Made by a program: the position numbers and the translations under genes. A stretch of 64,000 bases of DNA from Aporhodopirellula aestuarii (GTDB taxonomy: Bacteria; Planctomycetota; Planctomycetia; Pirellulales; Pirellulaceae). Positions 1-9,465 of this stretch are shown piece after piece. Within the stretch, counting starts at the first letter, position 1; each line of letters begins with the position of its first letter. Under the pieces are notes generated by a model. The model made no database searches, was not told the DNA's origin, and saw nothing but the letters and a program-made list of their open reading frames with translations. The stretch lies in NCBI RefSeq assembly GCF_023701485.1, contig NZ_JAMQBK010000051.1:46911-110910 (forward strand). The letters run 5' to 3'.

Positions 1-537
1 TACCCGCTCTCCGGTGAATTCTCGTTAACACGCAACCTCGCCCGTAGCAACCGCGTCGCCAGCGACTGGGGGCTCGAAGTCGGAACACTCGCGGAAGTCT
101 ACCGGAACACGTCGCTAAAGCGGGTCTGCCAAGTCGACTTGGCTTGCCTCTACGAGCACAAACACCAAGAGATGTCGATCAACGATTCCCAACGGGGACT
201 CATGAAAATGGCACTCGACATCCTCACCACCATCTATCGCACACTCGCCAGCCAGGGCATTGTGCTAAGCCACTCGACCTTCGTGACCCTGCGGGCGTCA
301 TTCCTGCGAATCGCACAAGACTGCATCCGGCAATACGCCGCCGACGCACGTGTTAATTCACTCAACTACAACCGGCACGACGAAGAAGCCGCGATCGAAG
401 CGTTCGCGCAGTGTGTGACTCAGGCGGGAGAGATTTTCTCTAACGATCCGAGCGGAAACCCAGCGATCCCGAACTGGACCCGCATCCGAGCGGCCTTCCC
501 CGACTTCCCTAACCGCTTGCGTGAAACGGTTGGTTAA
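1..537 (+). CDS. gpgS: Glucosyl-3-phosphoglycerate synthase, C-terminal part (5' end outside window)
   Basis: The frame is open from base 1 and gives about 178 residues ending in a TAA. The first residues (YPLSGEF, then SDWGLEVG and YEHKHQ) match the C-terminal half of GT81 glucosyl-3-phosphoglycerate synthases, which transfer glucose from a nucleotide sugar to 3-phosphoglycerate in the cytoplasm to make the compatible solute glucosylglycerate. The tail is mostly helical, as in the family. The N-terminal Rossmann part with the DXD motif lies upstream of the window. Rhodopirellula relatives are known to make glucosylglycerate-type solutes. A mannosyl-3-phosphoglycerate synthase is a less likely alternative; the segment seen fits GpgS better. 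Confidence 0.8.
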   Translation, partial: YPLSGEFSLTRNLARSNRVASDWGLEVGTLAEVYRNTSLKRVCQVDLACLYEHKHQEMSINDSQRGLMKMALDILTTIYRTLASQGIVLSHSTFVTLRASFLRIAQDCIRQYAADARVNSLNYNRHDEEAAIEAFAQCVTQAGEIFSNDPSGNPAIPNWTRIRAAFPDFPNRLRETVG

Positions 538-733
538 CACGCGAGCCTGCATCCGCGTCGCCGCGGCCTTCATTCTCTGATAGGGCCGTTGGGCGACTCG
601 CGGCCGGTTGCTCTATCAATCCAGCACGCACGCGAATAATCGCAACTGTCCGATCGGTGGTGAGACTTCCCAGAGTTCCTACTTGGAAATCCCTGGTGAA
701 ACCCACCACCTCATTTCATTGTCGCTAGGCTCG

Positions 734-2020
734 CTACACCATCCACTGCGGCTGCGATTTGGCGTCGTCGCCAAACCAACCGCGTTTCTTTCCTGCATCG
801 ACAAGTCGTGCGGGAGGGCGGACGACTAGCAACGTCGCCAACAGGATGAAAACGATCCCGGCGATGGCGAGTGGTCGGCGCATGTCGGCGATCACGTACA
901 CACCCCCTTCGCCTGGGCGGATGATCTCGGTCGAAGCGACCGGCAATCCGTATTGTTTGGCGAGTTTGACGGCGTTGATCATGTTAATGACCGGGACTCC
1001 GGACGACAGAAAACGCGTCGCAACGCAATCGGTCGCGGTCGCCGCAGCTGCTTCACCGGTCGGATCCTCAGCAGATGGCGTCCCCGCCTTGCGTGTGGCC
1101 GCGGTCACCTTGTTCAACCCCAACAGGTTACGAGGGTGAAATGACGACATTGGACGAATCACACCTTCACCGAGCACGTCGTTACCGATCGTTCCGCCTA
1201 CCGACGCGTCACCACCACCAACGTTGATGTAGACCGCGTAGGTTTCATCTTCGACGGCCTGCGAGTAAACCATCATACGACGCTCGATCGCGTCGTCGTC
1301 GCTCACGCTATCCATCAACGGCAACCCGCTGCGTGCAATCGACGCTTCGAGGATTTCCCGGGTGTCGTCGCTCATGCCAGCGGCGCGGTCTTGGAAACCA
1401 CCGCGGGAGATCATTTCACTGCGATGACGAATGATGCCTTGGTCGAATAACAATTTCTCCATGTCCGGCCACATCAGGTCGGGTGAGTTCGCACCAAACT
1501 GGCTCGACGCCGCACTGCTGATGATCACCGGACGCAAATCCATGGCTTCTGCTGCGGCATACACCGCGATATTGAGTGCTGGGAACGAACCGGTGCAACC
1601 AATCGCGATTCGGTCGCCAGGCCGCACTCCCGCTTCGATCAGCAGCCGCATCGCCACGGCGGCAAAGTTCGGGTTGACGCTAGTCAATTTTGCATCGAGG
1701 TGTCCGGGGAGGCTGGTCACCAACGACATCGAGGGCCCCACCATGCCGGTGTCGGCTGGGTCGTGGATATCGAGCATCCGGTGCCCCAATACCACACGCT
1801 TGCAATGGATCGCGTCGAACGCGTCTTGAGCTTGCTCCGAAGCCCGCAACATGCGGTCTTCGACATCAGGCACCTGCATCGCCGTACCCGCCCAACTTTC
1901 GAGCGCGGCCCAACGACTCGGCATGTTCCGCAGCGTGATCACGACCACAACGGACAACGCCGCGAGAAACAACAACGAGCCCGAAGAGATTTTCTGAGGC
2001 CGGTAATACAGCTTTTTCAT
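734..2020 (-). CDS. pgsW: Poly-gamma-glutamate system protein PgsW
   Basis: A 428-residue protein with one hydrophobic segment near residues 14-31 and a second near 380-400, leaving a large globular middle. The middle contains a conserved RIAIGCTGSFPALN stretch and a YINVGGGDASVGG stretch, which I associate with the poly-gamma-glutamate system protein family (PgsW). Its exact biochemical role is not established. It is the last gene of a run pgsB-pgsC-pgsW on this strand, about 100 bp after pgsC. That context supports a role in making or exporting poly-gamma-glutamate. A short Ala/Thr/Pro-rich stretch near residues 315-333 looks like a lineage-specific insert. Confidence 0.8.
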   Translation of the reverse strand: MKKLYYRPQKISSGSLLFLAALSVVVVITLRNMPSRWAALESWAGTAMQVPDVEDRMLRASEQAQDAFDAIHCKRVVLGHRMLDIHDPADTGMVGPSMSLVTSLPGHLDAKLTSVNPNFAAVAMRLLIEAGVRPGDRIAIGCTGSFPALNIAVYAAAEAMDLRPVIISSAASSQFGANSPDLMWPDMEKLLFDQGIIRHRSEMISRGGFQDRAAGMSDDTREILEASIARSGLPLMDSVSDDDAIERRMMVYSQAVEDETYAVYINVGGGDASVGGTIGNDVLGEGVIRPMSSFHPRNLLGLNKVTAATRKAGTPSAEDPTGEAAAATATDCVATRFLSSGVPVINMINAVKLAKQYGLPVASTEIIRPGEGGVYVIADMRRPLAIAGIVFILLATLLVVRPPARLVDAGKKRGWFGDDAKSQPQWMV

Positions 2021-2120
2021 GTTCCGTGTATTTGTTTATGTCATTCAAACAGCAAAAAAATCCAACCACCCACACCCAGCCTCGTCCGATCACGGACGAC
2101 CCGAGTGTCTAACATCACCC

Positions 2121-2627
2121 TCACGCCAAGTGCGTGACACCAATCGCGACAAGCGTCAAATGAACCAACGCGGTAGCGATCACCAGCGGAGAAAGCGTTT
2201 GCACGACTCCGCTTCGTGCGATCCAAAGAGCCACCAAGCCAGGGATGACGAACCCGATCACGGTCATATTTTGCATCCAAGCCAGCGAGCCCGATGCGGC
2301 CGTCGCAACATCACCCGTCAGCGACATACTCACGCCGGGCCAAACCATCTCGAGTACCGCCCGGAGCGTTGCAGCAACTGCGAACCCAAACACCATGGTC
2401 AACACCACGCGGCGACGACCAAACAAGATCGCGTAACGATCGACCTCATGAACCAACCAAGCCGTCAGCAACGCCGCGATAATCGTGGCGATAATGGTCA
2501 GCGGTTGGTCAAACGAAAGAGCGAGATAGCCGGGAACGATCATCCCGCCGACGCTTAAACCGAAAGCCTCGGTAAACAGCAAACTGACGACCAAGCCGAT
2601 GCCGATCGACAATGCAAGCCACTCCAT
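2121..2627 (-). CDS. pgsC: Poly-gamma-glutamate synthase membrane subunit PgsC/CapC
   Basis: A 168-residue, very hydrophobic protein with about five membrane helices, the usual size for PgsC/CapC (about 150 residues). The early stretch GLSVGGMIVPGYLAL with a following basic-acidic loop (HEVDRYAILFGRRR) is typical of the family. PgsC forms the membrane part of the poly-gamma-glutamate synthase with the ATP-dependent ligase PgsB. Its ATG is one base from the pgsB stop, so the two are translationally linked. Confidence 0.88.
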   Translation of the reverse strand: MEWLALSIGIGLVVSLLFTEAFGLSVGGMIVPGYLALSFDQPLTIIATIIAALLTAWLVHEVDRYAILFGRRRVVLTMVFGFAVAATLRAVLEMVWPGVSMSLTGDVATAASGSLAWMQNMTVIGFVIPGLVALWIARSGVVQTLSPLVIATALVHLTLVAIGVTHLA

Positions 2628-2628
2628 C

Positions 2629-4026
2629 TCAGACCATCTCCATCACACGAACAGGAGCCGATTCGGGACGTTGAAATCGCTCCCACCCGTCTTTTTTCTC
2701 AAAGTAATCTGCCAAAGCCATCCCAGGGCCGGCGATGTTACCGACTCCCATTAGCAGCATTCCGGAGGATTGTTCTTGAACGACATTTGCCGCTGGCACG
2801 ACCGATTCCGCGGCGGCTTCGGCGCGATGGGTTCCGCCATCGGCTTGCCACGTGACAGGCACGTCTGCGTTGTTGGTCGTAGCGGAGTTCGCATAGCGAG
2901 CTTGGGTAGTCTTGCTCTCGGCCTCAAACGACTCATGCAACATCGTGACGACTTCGTCACCCGTTGCGTTGCCCAAGCAGAGGATCCGGTTCTGGTCGAT
3001 ACCGCCCTTGAGCAACCGTCGCAGGAACACGTCCGTACCCGAACCAATAATCACCACGCGGTCGTACTTCCGCCAATGAACGCAAGCGTCCGCCATCGTT
3101 ACCGAGCGGTCGATGCGGTCGACACGGCAGTTCATGACCAGCACGCGGCGGGTGACGCCGGGGAAATAATCGTAGGCGGCGTCCCAGATACGCGTTGTCG
3201 ATTCGGGGTCGTTCGCGGCGAACGCGTTGACGAAGTGCCACGAATCACCATACACGGTTTGTTGGTGCACACGCATCGCACCCGGGTCCGGTTGAGCCGC
3301 CCACATGCCACGCAGTGCCACATCTCGGGCGACACCCATTTGTTCGCAAACAGCCAGCGAGAGGGCAACGTTTTCGGCGTGCTCAAGGTATGAGAACTGA
3401 GCCAACTCCTCCGGAGTCACCGTCGCAGAGTCTTCGGCTGTGATGTTACGCATGCTCGAACCACGGTCGGCACAAGCGGCATTCATCACCTGCAAAGAGT
3501 CGTTACGATCCTCGGCCGTGAGCAACGTCCCGCCGACGGGAACAGTCGCCGACAAGGCACGAGCGACGTCGAGCCGGGTCGGTCCCATCACATCGAGGTG
3601 ATCGGCACGAGCATTCGTGATCACACCGTGGGTCGAACGAACGAGCTTCAGTTCGCAAACCGATTGCAGCAACGGTTGCAATGCCATGCACTCGATCACA
3701 AGCGCCTCGGCACCCTCGGCGACAGCCGTTTTGACAATCCGTTTTTGCTCGATCACGTTGGCACGATCAGGACGGAAGATCGGCAATTCCCGACCGTCGT
3801 CGAAGATCATCCTCGCCAACGTGCCTGTGGTCTTTGCACAAGTCCGAATCCCTCCGGCTCGCAATCCTGCAGCGATTAAGCGGGTAACGGAAGACTTGCC
3901 TCGAGTTCCATTAACGTGAATCCGATAAGGAATCTTCTCGAGCTGGCGACGATACCACCATGCTTCCAACAAGGCAACCAAGCCTACGATGACGGCAACC
4001 GCCACCAATGCAACCAAGCCGTTCAC
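2629..4026 (-). CDS. pgsB: Poly-gamma-glutamate synthase ligase subunit PgsB/CapB
   Basis: A Mur-ligase-like amide ligase that adds glutamate to the growing poly-gamma-glutamate chain using ATP. After an N-terminal membrane helix (about residues 2-20) comes the ATP-binding loop NGTRGKSS, then the NARADHLDVMG stretch typical of CapB. I chose the GTG at 4026, which puts the helix at the very N-terminus (465 residues); an ATG at 4140 would add 38 residues with no family resemblance. Between the Rossmann-like domain and the C-terminus there is a hydrophilic Ala/Thr/Asn/Glu-rich insert of roughly 60 residues not expected in the family. It is followed directly by pgsC. No pgsA/capA gene is in the window. 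Confidence 0.9.
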   Translation of the reverse strand: MNGLVALVAVAVIVGLVALLEAWWYRRQLEKIPYRIHVNGTRGKSSVTRLIAAGLRAGGIRTCAKTTGTLARMIFDDGRELPIFRPDRANVIEQKRIVKTAVAEGAEALVIECMALQPLLQSVCELKLVRSTHGVITNARADHLDVMGPTRLDVARALSATVPVGGTLLTAEDRNDSLQVMNAACADRGSSMRNITAEDSATVTPEELAQFSYLEHAENVALSLAVCEQMGVARDVALRGMWAAQPDPGAMRVHQQTVYGDSWHFVNAFAANDPESTTRIWDAAYDYFPGVTRRVLVMNCRVDRIDRSVTMADACVHWRKYDRVVIIGSGTDVFLRRLLKGGIDQNRILCLGNATGDEVVTMLHESFEAESKTTQARYANSATTNNADVPVTWQADGGTHRAEAAAESVVPAANVVQEQSSGMLLMGVGNIAGPGMALADYFEKKDGWERFQRPESAPVRVMEMV

Positions 4027-4761
4027 AGACGGTTCTCTTTCGACGTGAGGAGAAACTACAGTTCGCTCGATCCAATGCCAACAGAGGCAGAGGGGGAAAA
4101 TCGAACAACTTTGCGTGACAGATCCAATGATTCGCTGCAATCCAACAGCGGATCCATGACTAGGTGTGTAAAACGCTTACCGTCTACCACATGGTTTCGC
4201 TCTATCGGTCTGCTGTCCAAACACCAGGGTGCATGACATCCGACCGATCTGCGGTGAACCTAACTAGGTTGGGAGCGTGTCGTTTTAGCTGTGAAAAGGA
4301 TCGACGAACCGAGGCAGCTAGGCTCGATGTGTGTTCGTCGACAACGCGAGAATTATTCTATCTGTTCGGTCTGAGTAAAGACCGATACGCAAGAATTTTT
4401 CGCCAAACACCCAAAGGCGTCCGGCCAGCCATTGTATCGCCACAACGGCACATGCAGCTTCACTAAAAAGTTCGCAACATATTGACGCAGGTTCACTTTT
4501 TCTCCAAGAAGGCAATCGGATCTCGCCAGTTTCAACAGCCGGAGAACAAACCCATCCAATTGGCTGATTTACCGTCATATCGTAGGAATTGCGTCCAAGC
4601 TTCAACCGCCGATCTCTTGCCACTGACGCACGAGATCTTGGCAACCTCAGCTTGAGTTCGCGTGAACCCAAATCCTCTCTTTGCAACGGGAACGTGTTAC
4701 CGACGGACGCGTTACAAACACCGCAAGTTGCCGCACCTACGTAAGCGTTAGGTCGTTGCAT
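4027..4761. other. Intergenic region upstream of pgsB, no supported gene
   Basis: About 735 bases between pgsB and the ymdB-like gene, both on the minus strand. Open frames here have low-complexity, Cys/Trp/Arg-scattered products without recognisable domains or ribosome binding sites. It should hold the pgsB promoter. I see no hairpin or repeat strong enough to call. Confidence 0.5.
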
Positions 4762-5583
4762 TCACTTGGTGGCGCACTTGCCGAGCGTTTTGGCGTCGAC
4801 GGATTCCTCAAAACGCTCAATCGACGCAGCGAGGCCGTTTTCATCGCTTTCCACGATCGCCCCACACAACCGCACATCTCGGGTGGCGACGTGAAAGTGG
4901 CATGGCTCGAACGTGAGCGTTGTTTTGGTAACCCGCCCGACGTCGCGCCCGATGACGCTGTCGTACGGCCCACACATGCCGACATCACACTGCATTGCTG
5001 TCCCACCCGCCATCACATGAGCGTCGGCCGTCGGAACATGCGTATGGGTCCCCAACACCGCCGAAACGCGCCCATCGAGGTATCGGGCGAGCGTCTGCTT
5101 GTCTCCCGTCGCCTCGGCATGCATATCGACCACGATCGCATCGGTGTGGCCCTCCATTTCTTCGAGAGCACGATCCACCGCGGTAAACGGGCAATCCACC
5201 GGTCGCATGAAGACCCGCCCGAGGATTGAGATCACGCCGAGTCGACCGGCTGGGGTGGGCACGATGACCCAAGTTCGCCCAGCGGCGTCGGTGGGATAAT
5301 TCGCCGGCTTCACGATCCGATCACTCTCCTTGAGGATCGGAATGATCTCGGCGCGGCGATAGATATGGTCCCCCATCGTGACCGCGTCGACGCCCGCATC
5401 GATCAGCCGCCGATACTGGCGTGGCATCAGGCCGGCACCATCGGCAGCGTTCTCCGCGTTCACAATGACCGCATCGAGCGAATGCTTTTCTTTTAGATCG
5501 CGGGTTCGCGCCAGGACCGCAGAATAGCCTGGCTTACCAACGACATCGCCAAGAAACAAGAATCGCACTGGTGTCCATCCCAA
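4762..5583 (-). CDS. ymdB: YmdB-family metallophosphoesterase (2',3'-cyclic nucleotide phosphodiesterase-like)
   Basis: A 273-residue protein matching the usual length (about 265) of the YmdB/TIGR00282 calcineurin-like phosphoesterases. Metal-ligand motifs are in order: LFLGDVVGKPG (about residue 10), NAENAADG (about 42), TMGDHIY (about 70), DMHAEATGDK (about 153) and LGTHTHVPTAD (about 178), supplying the Asp, Glu, Asn and His residues of a dinuclear site. Family members hydrolyse 2',3'-cAMP in vitro and in Bacillus affect biofilm and sporulation decisions. It follows the S1 gene (51 bp gap) on the same strand, so the two may be co-transcribed. The extra N-terminal residues before VRFLFLG are a few more than usual; a later start is possible. 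Confidence 0.85.
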   Translation of the reverse strand: MGWTPVRFLFLGDVVGKPGYSAVLARTRDLKEKHSLDAVIVNAENAADGAGLMPRQYRRLIDAGVDAVTMGDHIYRRAEIIPILKESDRIVKPANYPTDAAGRTWVIVPTPAGRLGVISILGRVFMRPVDCPFTAVDRALEEMEGHTDAIVVDMHAEATGDKQTLARYLDGRVSAVLGTHTHVPTADAHVMAGGTAMQCDVGMCGPYDSVIGRDVGRVTKTTLTFEPCHFHVATRDVRLCGAIVESDENGLAASIERFEESVDAKTLGKCATK

Positions 5584-5634
5584 ACCATTCGCCCGAAAGC
5601 GGAAATCAGAACATTACCACGACAAACACGCCAA

Positions 5635-7326
5635 TTACCAACGCAGGCCGAAACGCTCGCCACCGGTATCCCGGTTGTTGCCACCCTTGAGTGGACCGGC
5701 GTGTTGAGGCTGCACCGCCACCTCGCGTGGTGGTTCATCGACCTCTTCTTCGGCCGCATCACTTGGTTTTTCAGCAACGGCGTTTGCCGCCTTGATCGAA
5801 AGACCAATTTTCTGCGCGTCGCGGTCAAAACTCAGCACTTTGACGGTCACCGTATCACCAACGTTAACCACGCTGCTGACTTTGGAAACCCGGTGGCTGG
5901 CCAGCTCACTGATGTGAACGAGCCCCTCAACACCTGCAGTCAAACGCACAAAGGCACCGAAGTCGGCCGTCTTGGTCACCGTACCGGAATGCACCGAACC
6001 GACCGCGAATTCGCTTTCGGCGGTATCCCACGGGTTTTCGAGTAAGTCACGGTAGGACAAACCGATCTTGCCGGTTTGCTTGTCGATCTTGTCGACTTTG
6101 ACTTTGACCTTCTGGCCTTCTTTGATCACATCGCTCGGGTGCTTGATCCGCTCCCAGCTCAATTTGCTGACATGGATCAACCCGTCCAGGCCGCCGAGAT
6201 CGACGAACGCGCCGAAATCGCGAACGCTGCGGACAACGCCTTCAAGGATGTCGCCGGCTTCGATCTTCTCAAGCTGTTCCGCACGACGAACTTCGCGTTC
6301 ACGTTCAAGGATTGCCCGACGGCTGACGACGAGGTTGCCGCGGCGGGCGTTGGCCTCGGTGACGAGGCAAATCATCTTTTGATCGACGAATTCCGAGAGG
6401 TCTTCGACGCGATACTCGGTCACTTGGCTGATCGGCATGAAACCGCGGATCGACCCGATTTGGCATTCCAGTCCACCGGTGTTGTGTCCGGTAACGAGCA
6501 CCTCAACGACCGAGCCTTCGTCGATGTCGTCCCAATCGCTGACTTCGATCGCCGATCCCGGCAAGGTGCAGGAATACAGGCCGTCTTCGCGATTGAACCC
6601 GCGAACGACGACTTCAACGTCGGTGCCTGGCGTCGGCTCCGTTTCGGTGAACTGTTCAAACGGGATGGTTCCCTCGTCGGGTCCACCGAGCGAAACGAAT
6701 ACGGTGTCCTCTTTGATTTTCAACACCTTCGCATGCACACGGGCACCTTCCTCGAGCGGCTCGCGACGATCGGGCAATCCAGCCGTTCCGCCGTAAAAGG
6801 CATCCAGATCGGCATCGGCCAGCGATGCATCGAGTTCGGCTTGCAGGTCGTCCGTCAAACCATGGCGGATATTCGGGACGCTGACTTTGCCCGGTTTGGG
6901 AACTTCGATCTTCGCCGACTTCGTGACGTCTTGGTCCGATTCACCGACCAAACGTGGACGCGGAGCCTTTTTCTTTCCGCCGCCGGGTTTTCCGCCGGCT
7001 TTCGGCTGGGCCTTTTCCAAATCTTCGGTCGAGACCGCTGCCGGCGATTGGGGTTTGGCAACGCCCAAACCTCGAGCGGCGAGTGGACCACTGCCGATTC
7101 GCGGCAATGGGGCTTTCGACTTTGATGGCTTCGACTCAGACGCTTCGGCACCAACGGCTTCCTTTGCGGTCGATTCAGCAGCGTCGGAAGCGGAAGCTTC
7201 CGGAGCAGACGACGCTTCCGGGGAAGGCGTTACCTCGGGGGAGGGCGAAGCGGCCGCAGAGGAGGCTTCTACGGACGAAGCTTCGGGCGAAGGCGGAGTG
7301 GAATCCGGATTCTCGGTCACTGACAT
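5635..7326 (-). CDS. rpsA: 30S ribosomal protein S1 (four S1 domains, long disordered N-terminus)
   Basis: A 563-residue protein starting at the ATG at 7326 (MSVTEN). Four S1/OB RNA-binding domains follow each other from about residue 190: GARVHAKVLKIKEDTVFVSL, GSVVEVLVTGHN, GDILEGVVRSVRDFGAFVDL and GSVHSGTVTKTADFGAFVRL. The third and fourth carry the classic DFGAFV core. S1 binds mRNA on the 30S subunit and helps initiation. The first 190 residues are unusual: a Ser/Pro/Glu/Ala-rich region with repeated PEASS-like units, then a Lys/Gly-rich basic patch (GGKPGGGKKK). This extension is absent from E. coli S1 and predicted to be unstructured. The C-terminus after the last domain is acidic then basic. 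Confidence 0.88.
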   Translation of the reverse strand: MSVTENPDSTPPSPEASSVEASSAAASPSPEVTPSPEASSAPEASASDAAESTAKEAVGAEASESKPSKSKAPLPRIGSGPLAARGLGVAKPQSPAAVSTEDLEKAQPKAGGKPGGGKKKAPRPRLVGESDQDVTKSAKIEVPKPGKVSVPNIRHGLTDDLQAELDASLADADLDAFYGGTAGLPDRREPLEEGARVHAKVLKIKEDTVFVSLGGPDEGTIPFEQFTETEPTPGTDVEVVVRGFNREDGLYSCTLPGSAIEVSDWDDIDEGSVVEVLVTGHNTGGLECQIGSIRGFMPISQVTEYRVEDLSEFVDQKMICLVTEANARRGNLVVSRRAILEREREVRRAEQLEKIEAGDILEGVVRSVRDFGAFVDLGGLDGLIHVSKLSWERIKHPSDVIKEGQKVKVKVDKIDKQTGKIGLSYRDLLENPWDTAESEFAVGSVHSGTVTKTADFGAFVRLTAGVEGLVHISELASHRVSKVSSVVNVGDTVTVKVLSFDRDAQKIGLSIKAANAVAEKPSDAAEEEVDEPPREVAVQPQHAGPLKGGNNRDTGGERFGLRW

Positions 7327-7587
7327 GTTTCGGCGTCGGCGGGCAGGAGCAGGGGCATAGGAATGACGCGAGCACTCTCTGTTTTTACAACGAAGCACTC
7401 CCGTAGGTGCGAGACGAGGTCGCCCATTGGGACGTAGCGACGCAAGCACTCTTCATCAACAACCCGCAGTCTAGCAATCCAAACGCCCAGCCGGTAGCCT
7501 TCCCAGCGAACCTGTTTCACCCGAAAAGCGTCGACGCGCCGGTTCCCGCCCTCCATTTCGCGTCCCAGCCCCACCTTTCATCGTCCC

Positions 7588-8115
7588 ATGCCCAGATTCG
7601 ACGATTTTTTCCTGCCCACCGCGGATCAATTTTCTCCCGATCTTCGCGCGGCCATCGAAGCCGCTCCGCTGCCGAGCCTGACCGAGGGCCCGACCGACGC
7701 CGCCCTGACGAGCCTGCTCAGTCGCCCCCAGGCGTGCCGATTGTCCACCAACAGTGGCGGCTCGCCGATCCCGTCGCTGGCCCTCTCAGGATTATGGTTG
7801 CTCGCCGGTGATCTCGACCGCAGCCATACGATCAGTCAAGACGAACCGTCGCGTGAAGGCAGTTTCTGGCACGGGATCATGCATCGACGCGAAGGTGATT
7901 ACTCCAACGCGAGCTATTGGTTCCACCGTGTCCGGTCGTCCGTCGTATTCGAACAACTCGCGGAAATCTATCCCGACTCCTACGGCGATCCGTTTGAGTT
8001 CAACGATGCCGTCGCCGCGGCCGTTCGCCAACGTGACGAAGACAAGGTCTCCGAACTGCAACAAATCCAGTGGACCGAGTGGCAACTGCTGTTGCGGGAA
8101 TGCCTGCCCGCATGA
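7588..8115 (+). CDS. Conserved hypothetical protein
   Basis: A 175-residue soluble protein with no signal peptide. I do not assign a function. The core FWHGIMHRREGDYSNASYWF (about residues 92-111), with clustered His, Arg and aromatic residues, looks like a conserved motif of a hypothetical family found in planctomycetes and some other bacteria. The C-terminal third is a helical acidic region ending QWTEWQLLLRECL. The stop overlaps the chosen ATG of the transporter gene downstream (ATGA), so translation is probably coupled. It is divergent from rpsA. Confidence 0.75.
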   Translation: MPRFDDFFLPTADQFSPDLRAAIEAAPLPSLTEGPTDAALTSLLSRPQACRLSTNSGGSPIPSLALSGLWLLAGDLDRSHTISQDEPSREGSFWHGIMHRREGDYSNASYWFHRVRSSVVFEQLAEIYPDSYGDPFEFNDAVAAAVRQRDEDKVSELQQIQWTEWQLLLRECLPA

Positions 8116-9209
8116 TCCACGGGGCGATTGATTGCCGGATACTGGGGTCGCTGGCGTGGACAACGTTGGCGTCCACCGACCTTGCCGACGCATCCTCGTG
8201 GGTGCGTTTTGGTCAGATCGTCAGCAGCGTGCTCGGCGTGTTTCTGATTATCGGCGTCGGTGCTTTTTGCCGGTCACGCAAATGGCTATCCGCGGAAGCC
8301 GACTTCTCACTCGCCAAGATCACCGCCAACGTTTTGATGCCGGCGCTCTTTCTCGATCGAATCCTCAACGACGAAACGCTCAACTCGATCTCAACCGCGT
8401 GGCTGCCCCCCGTGCTCGGCTTTGGGTTCACCGTCGTGGGCATGCTCACCGCATGGTCAGCGGCAAAAGTACTCGGCCGCTGGATCAGTCTCGTGACCGA
8501 CAAACAACAACGTGCCTTCGCACTTTGTGCCGGCATTTGCAACTACGGCTACATCCCGCTGCCGCTCGCGCAGATCTTTTATCCGAGCGCGGAAGTGGAT
8601 CTGATCCTGCATAACGTCGGCGTCGACATGGCCATGTGGAGCGTCGGGATTGCAATCATCTCGGGCGGCAACGGCACCAAAAAAGTGAAAGCCGCACCTG
8701 GATTGAAATCAAAACTTTCGCGATGGGTCGGGATGACGCTGCCGGCACTGACCAGCGCGCCGATCCTGGCCGCGGCAATCGCGGTCGCTATCCGCGTGCT
8801 CGGCTGGGACACGTTTGTTCCAAACTCGTTGATGAAAACGATCGGCATCCTCGCGGCGGCATCGATCCCAATGGGACTGCTGCTAAGTGGCGCGATCATC
8901 ATCGATTTCCTCAAAGCCTCGCAGTGGACCGGTGCCACACCGCTGATTTTCTTTTCTATCGGGCTGCGACAACTGCTGTTGCCAGTCGCCATGCTCGGTT
9001 TCGCGGGACTGGTGCTGACCCAGACTGACCTCAAACAAGTCCTGTTGCTGCAAGCGGCCATGCCGTCGGCGGTGTTCCCCGTCGTGTTGACGCGTCTCTA
9101 TCACGGCGACACGACCACGGCACTTCGCGTCGTCTTGTCAACATCGATCGCGGGCTTGTTCTTGATTCCCCTGTGGATGTCATTCGGCGGTTGGTGGCTC
9201 GGCGTTTGA
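8112..9209 (+). CDS. AEC-family (auxin efflux carrier type) permease
   Basis: A 365-residue integral membrane protein with about ten helices. The segments GVGAFCRSRKWLS, KITANVLMPALFLDRIL and CNYGYIPLPLA are typical of the AEC family, whose bacterial members export or import small carboxylates (for example malonate or malate). The broken-helix motif with Pro in LMPALF is present. I chose ATG 8112 because it overlaps the upstream stop as ATGA; an in-frame ATG at 8070 would overlap the neighbouring gene by 46 bases. Substrate cannot be inferred from the sequence. Confidence 0.85.
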   Translation: MIHGAIDCRILGSLAWTTLASTDLADASSWVRFGQIVSSVLGVFLIIGVGAFCRSRKWLSAEADFSLAKITANVLMPALFLDRILNDETLNSISTAWLPPVLGFGFTVVGMLTAWSAAKVLGRWISLVTDKQQRAFALCAGICNYGYIPLPLAQIFYPSAEVDLILHNVGVDMAMWSVGIAIISGGNGTKKVKAAPGLKSKLSRWVGMTLPALTSAPILAAAIAVAIRVLGWDTFVPNSLMKTIGILAAASIPMGLLLSGAIIIDFLKASQWTGATPLIFFSIGLRQLLLPVAMLGFAGLVLTQTDLKQVLLLQAAMPSAVFPVVLTRLYHGDTTTALRVVLSTSIAGLFLIPLWMSFGGWWLGV

Positions 9210-9390
9210 GCTGACTCGGAGTTTGGGCCACCCGCGATTTCCATCGCTCATGCGACCACCACCTTGAGCCTTTTCAAAATCGACATGGGATGCAGAGCCG
9301 GTTCCTACCCGCTAAATCAAGGCCGTCCGGTGGGAAGTGAACCGACATCGTTTACAAAATGCTCGAAAAACCGCGTCCCCCACCCTCAAC

Positions 9391-9427
9391 CAAAAAACAA
9401 AGCCACGCTGCGAGAACAGCGTGACTT
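9391..9427 (-). terminator. Rho-independent terminator of the halogenase-porin operon
   Basis: On the minus strand a stem of CACGCTG and CAGCGTG around a 6-base loop is followed by TTTGTTTTTTG. It lies about 40 bases past the porin stop, in the right orientation. Confidence 0.7.
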
Positions 9428-9465
9428 CGATCGTTGAAACGGATCAGACGCAGATAGGCGACGTC

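Noticed and set aside
4318..4761. A 147-residue minus-strand frame upstream of pgsB.
   Set aside because: No ribosome binding site, no domain, odd Cys/Trp/Arg composition; more likely chance.
6076..7125. A long plus-strand frame (349 residues) opposite rpsA.
   Set aside because: It is an antisense shadow of the S1 gene, created by its GC-rich codons.
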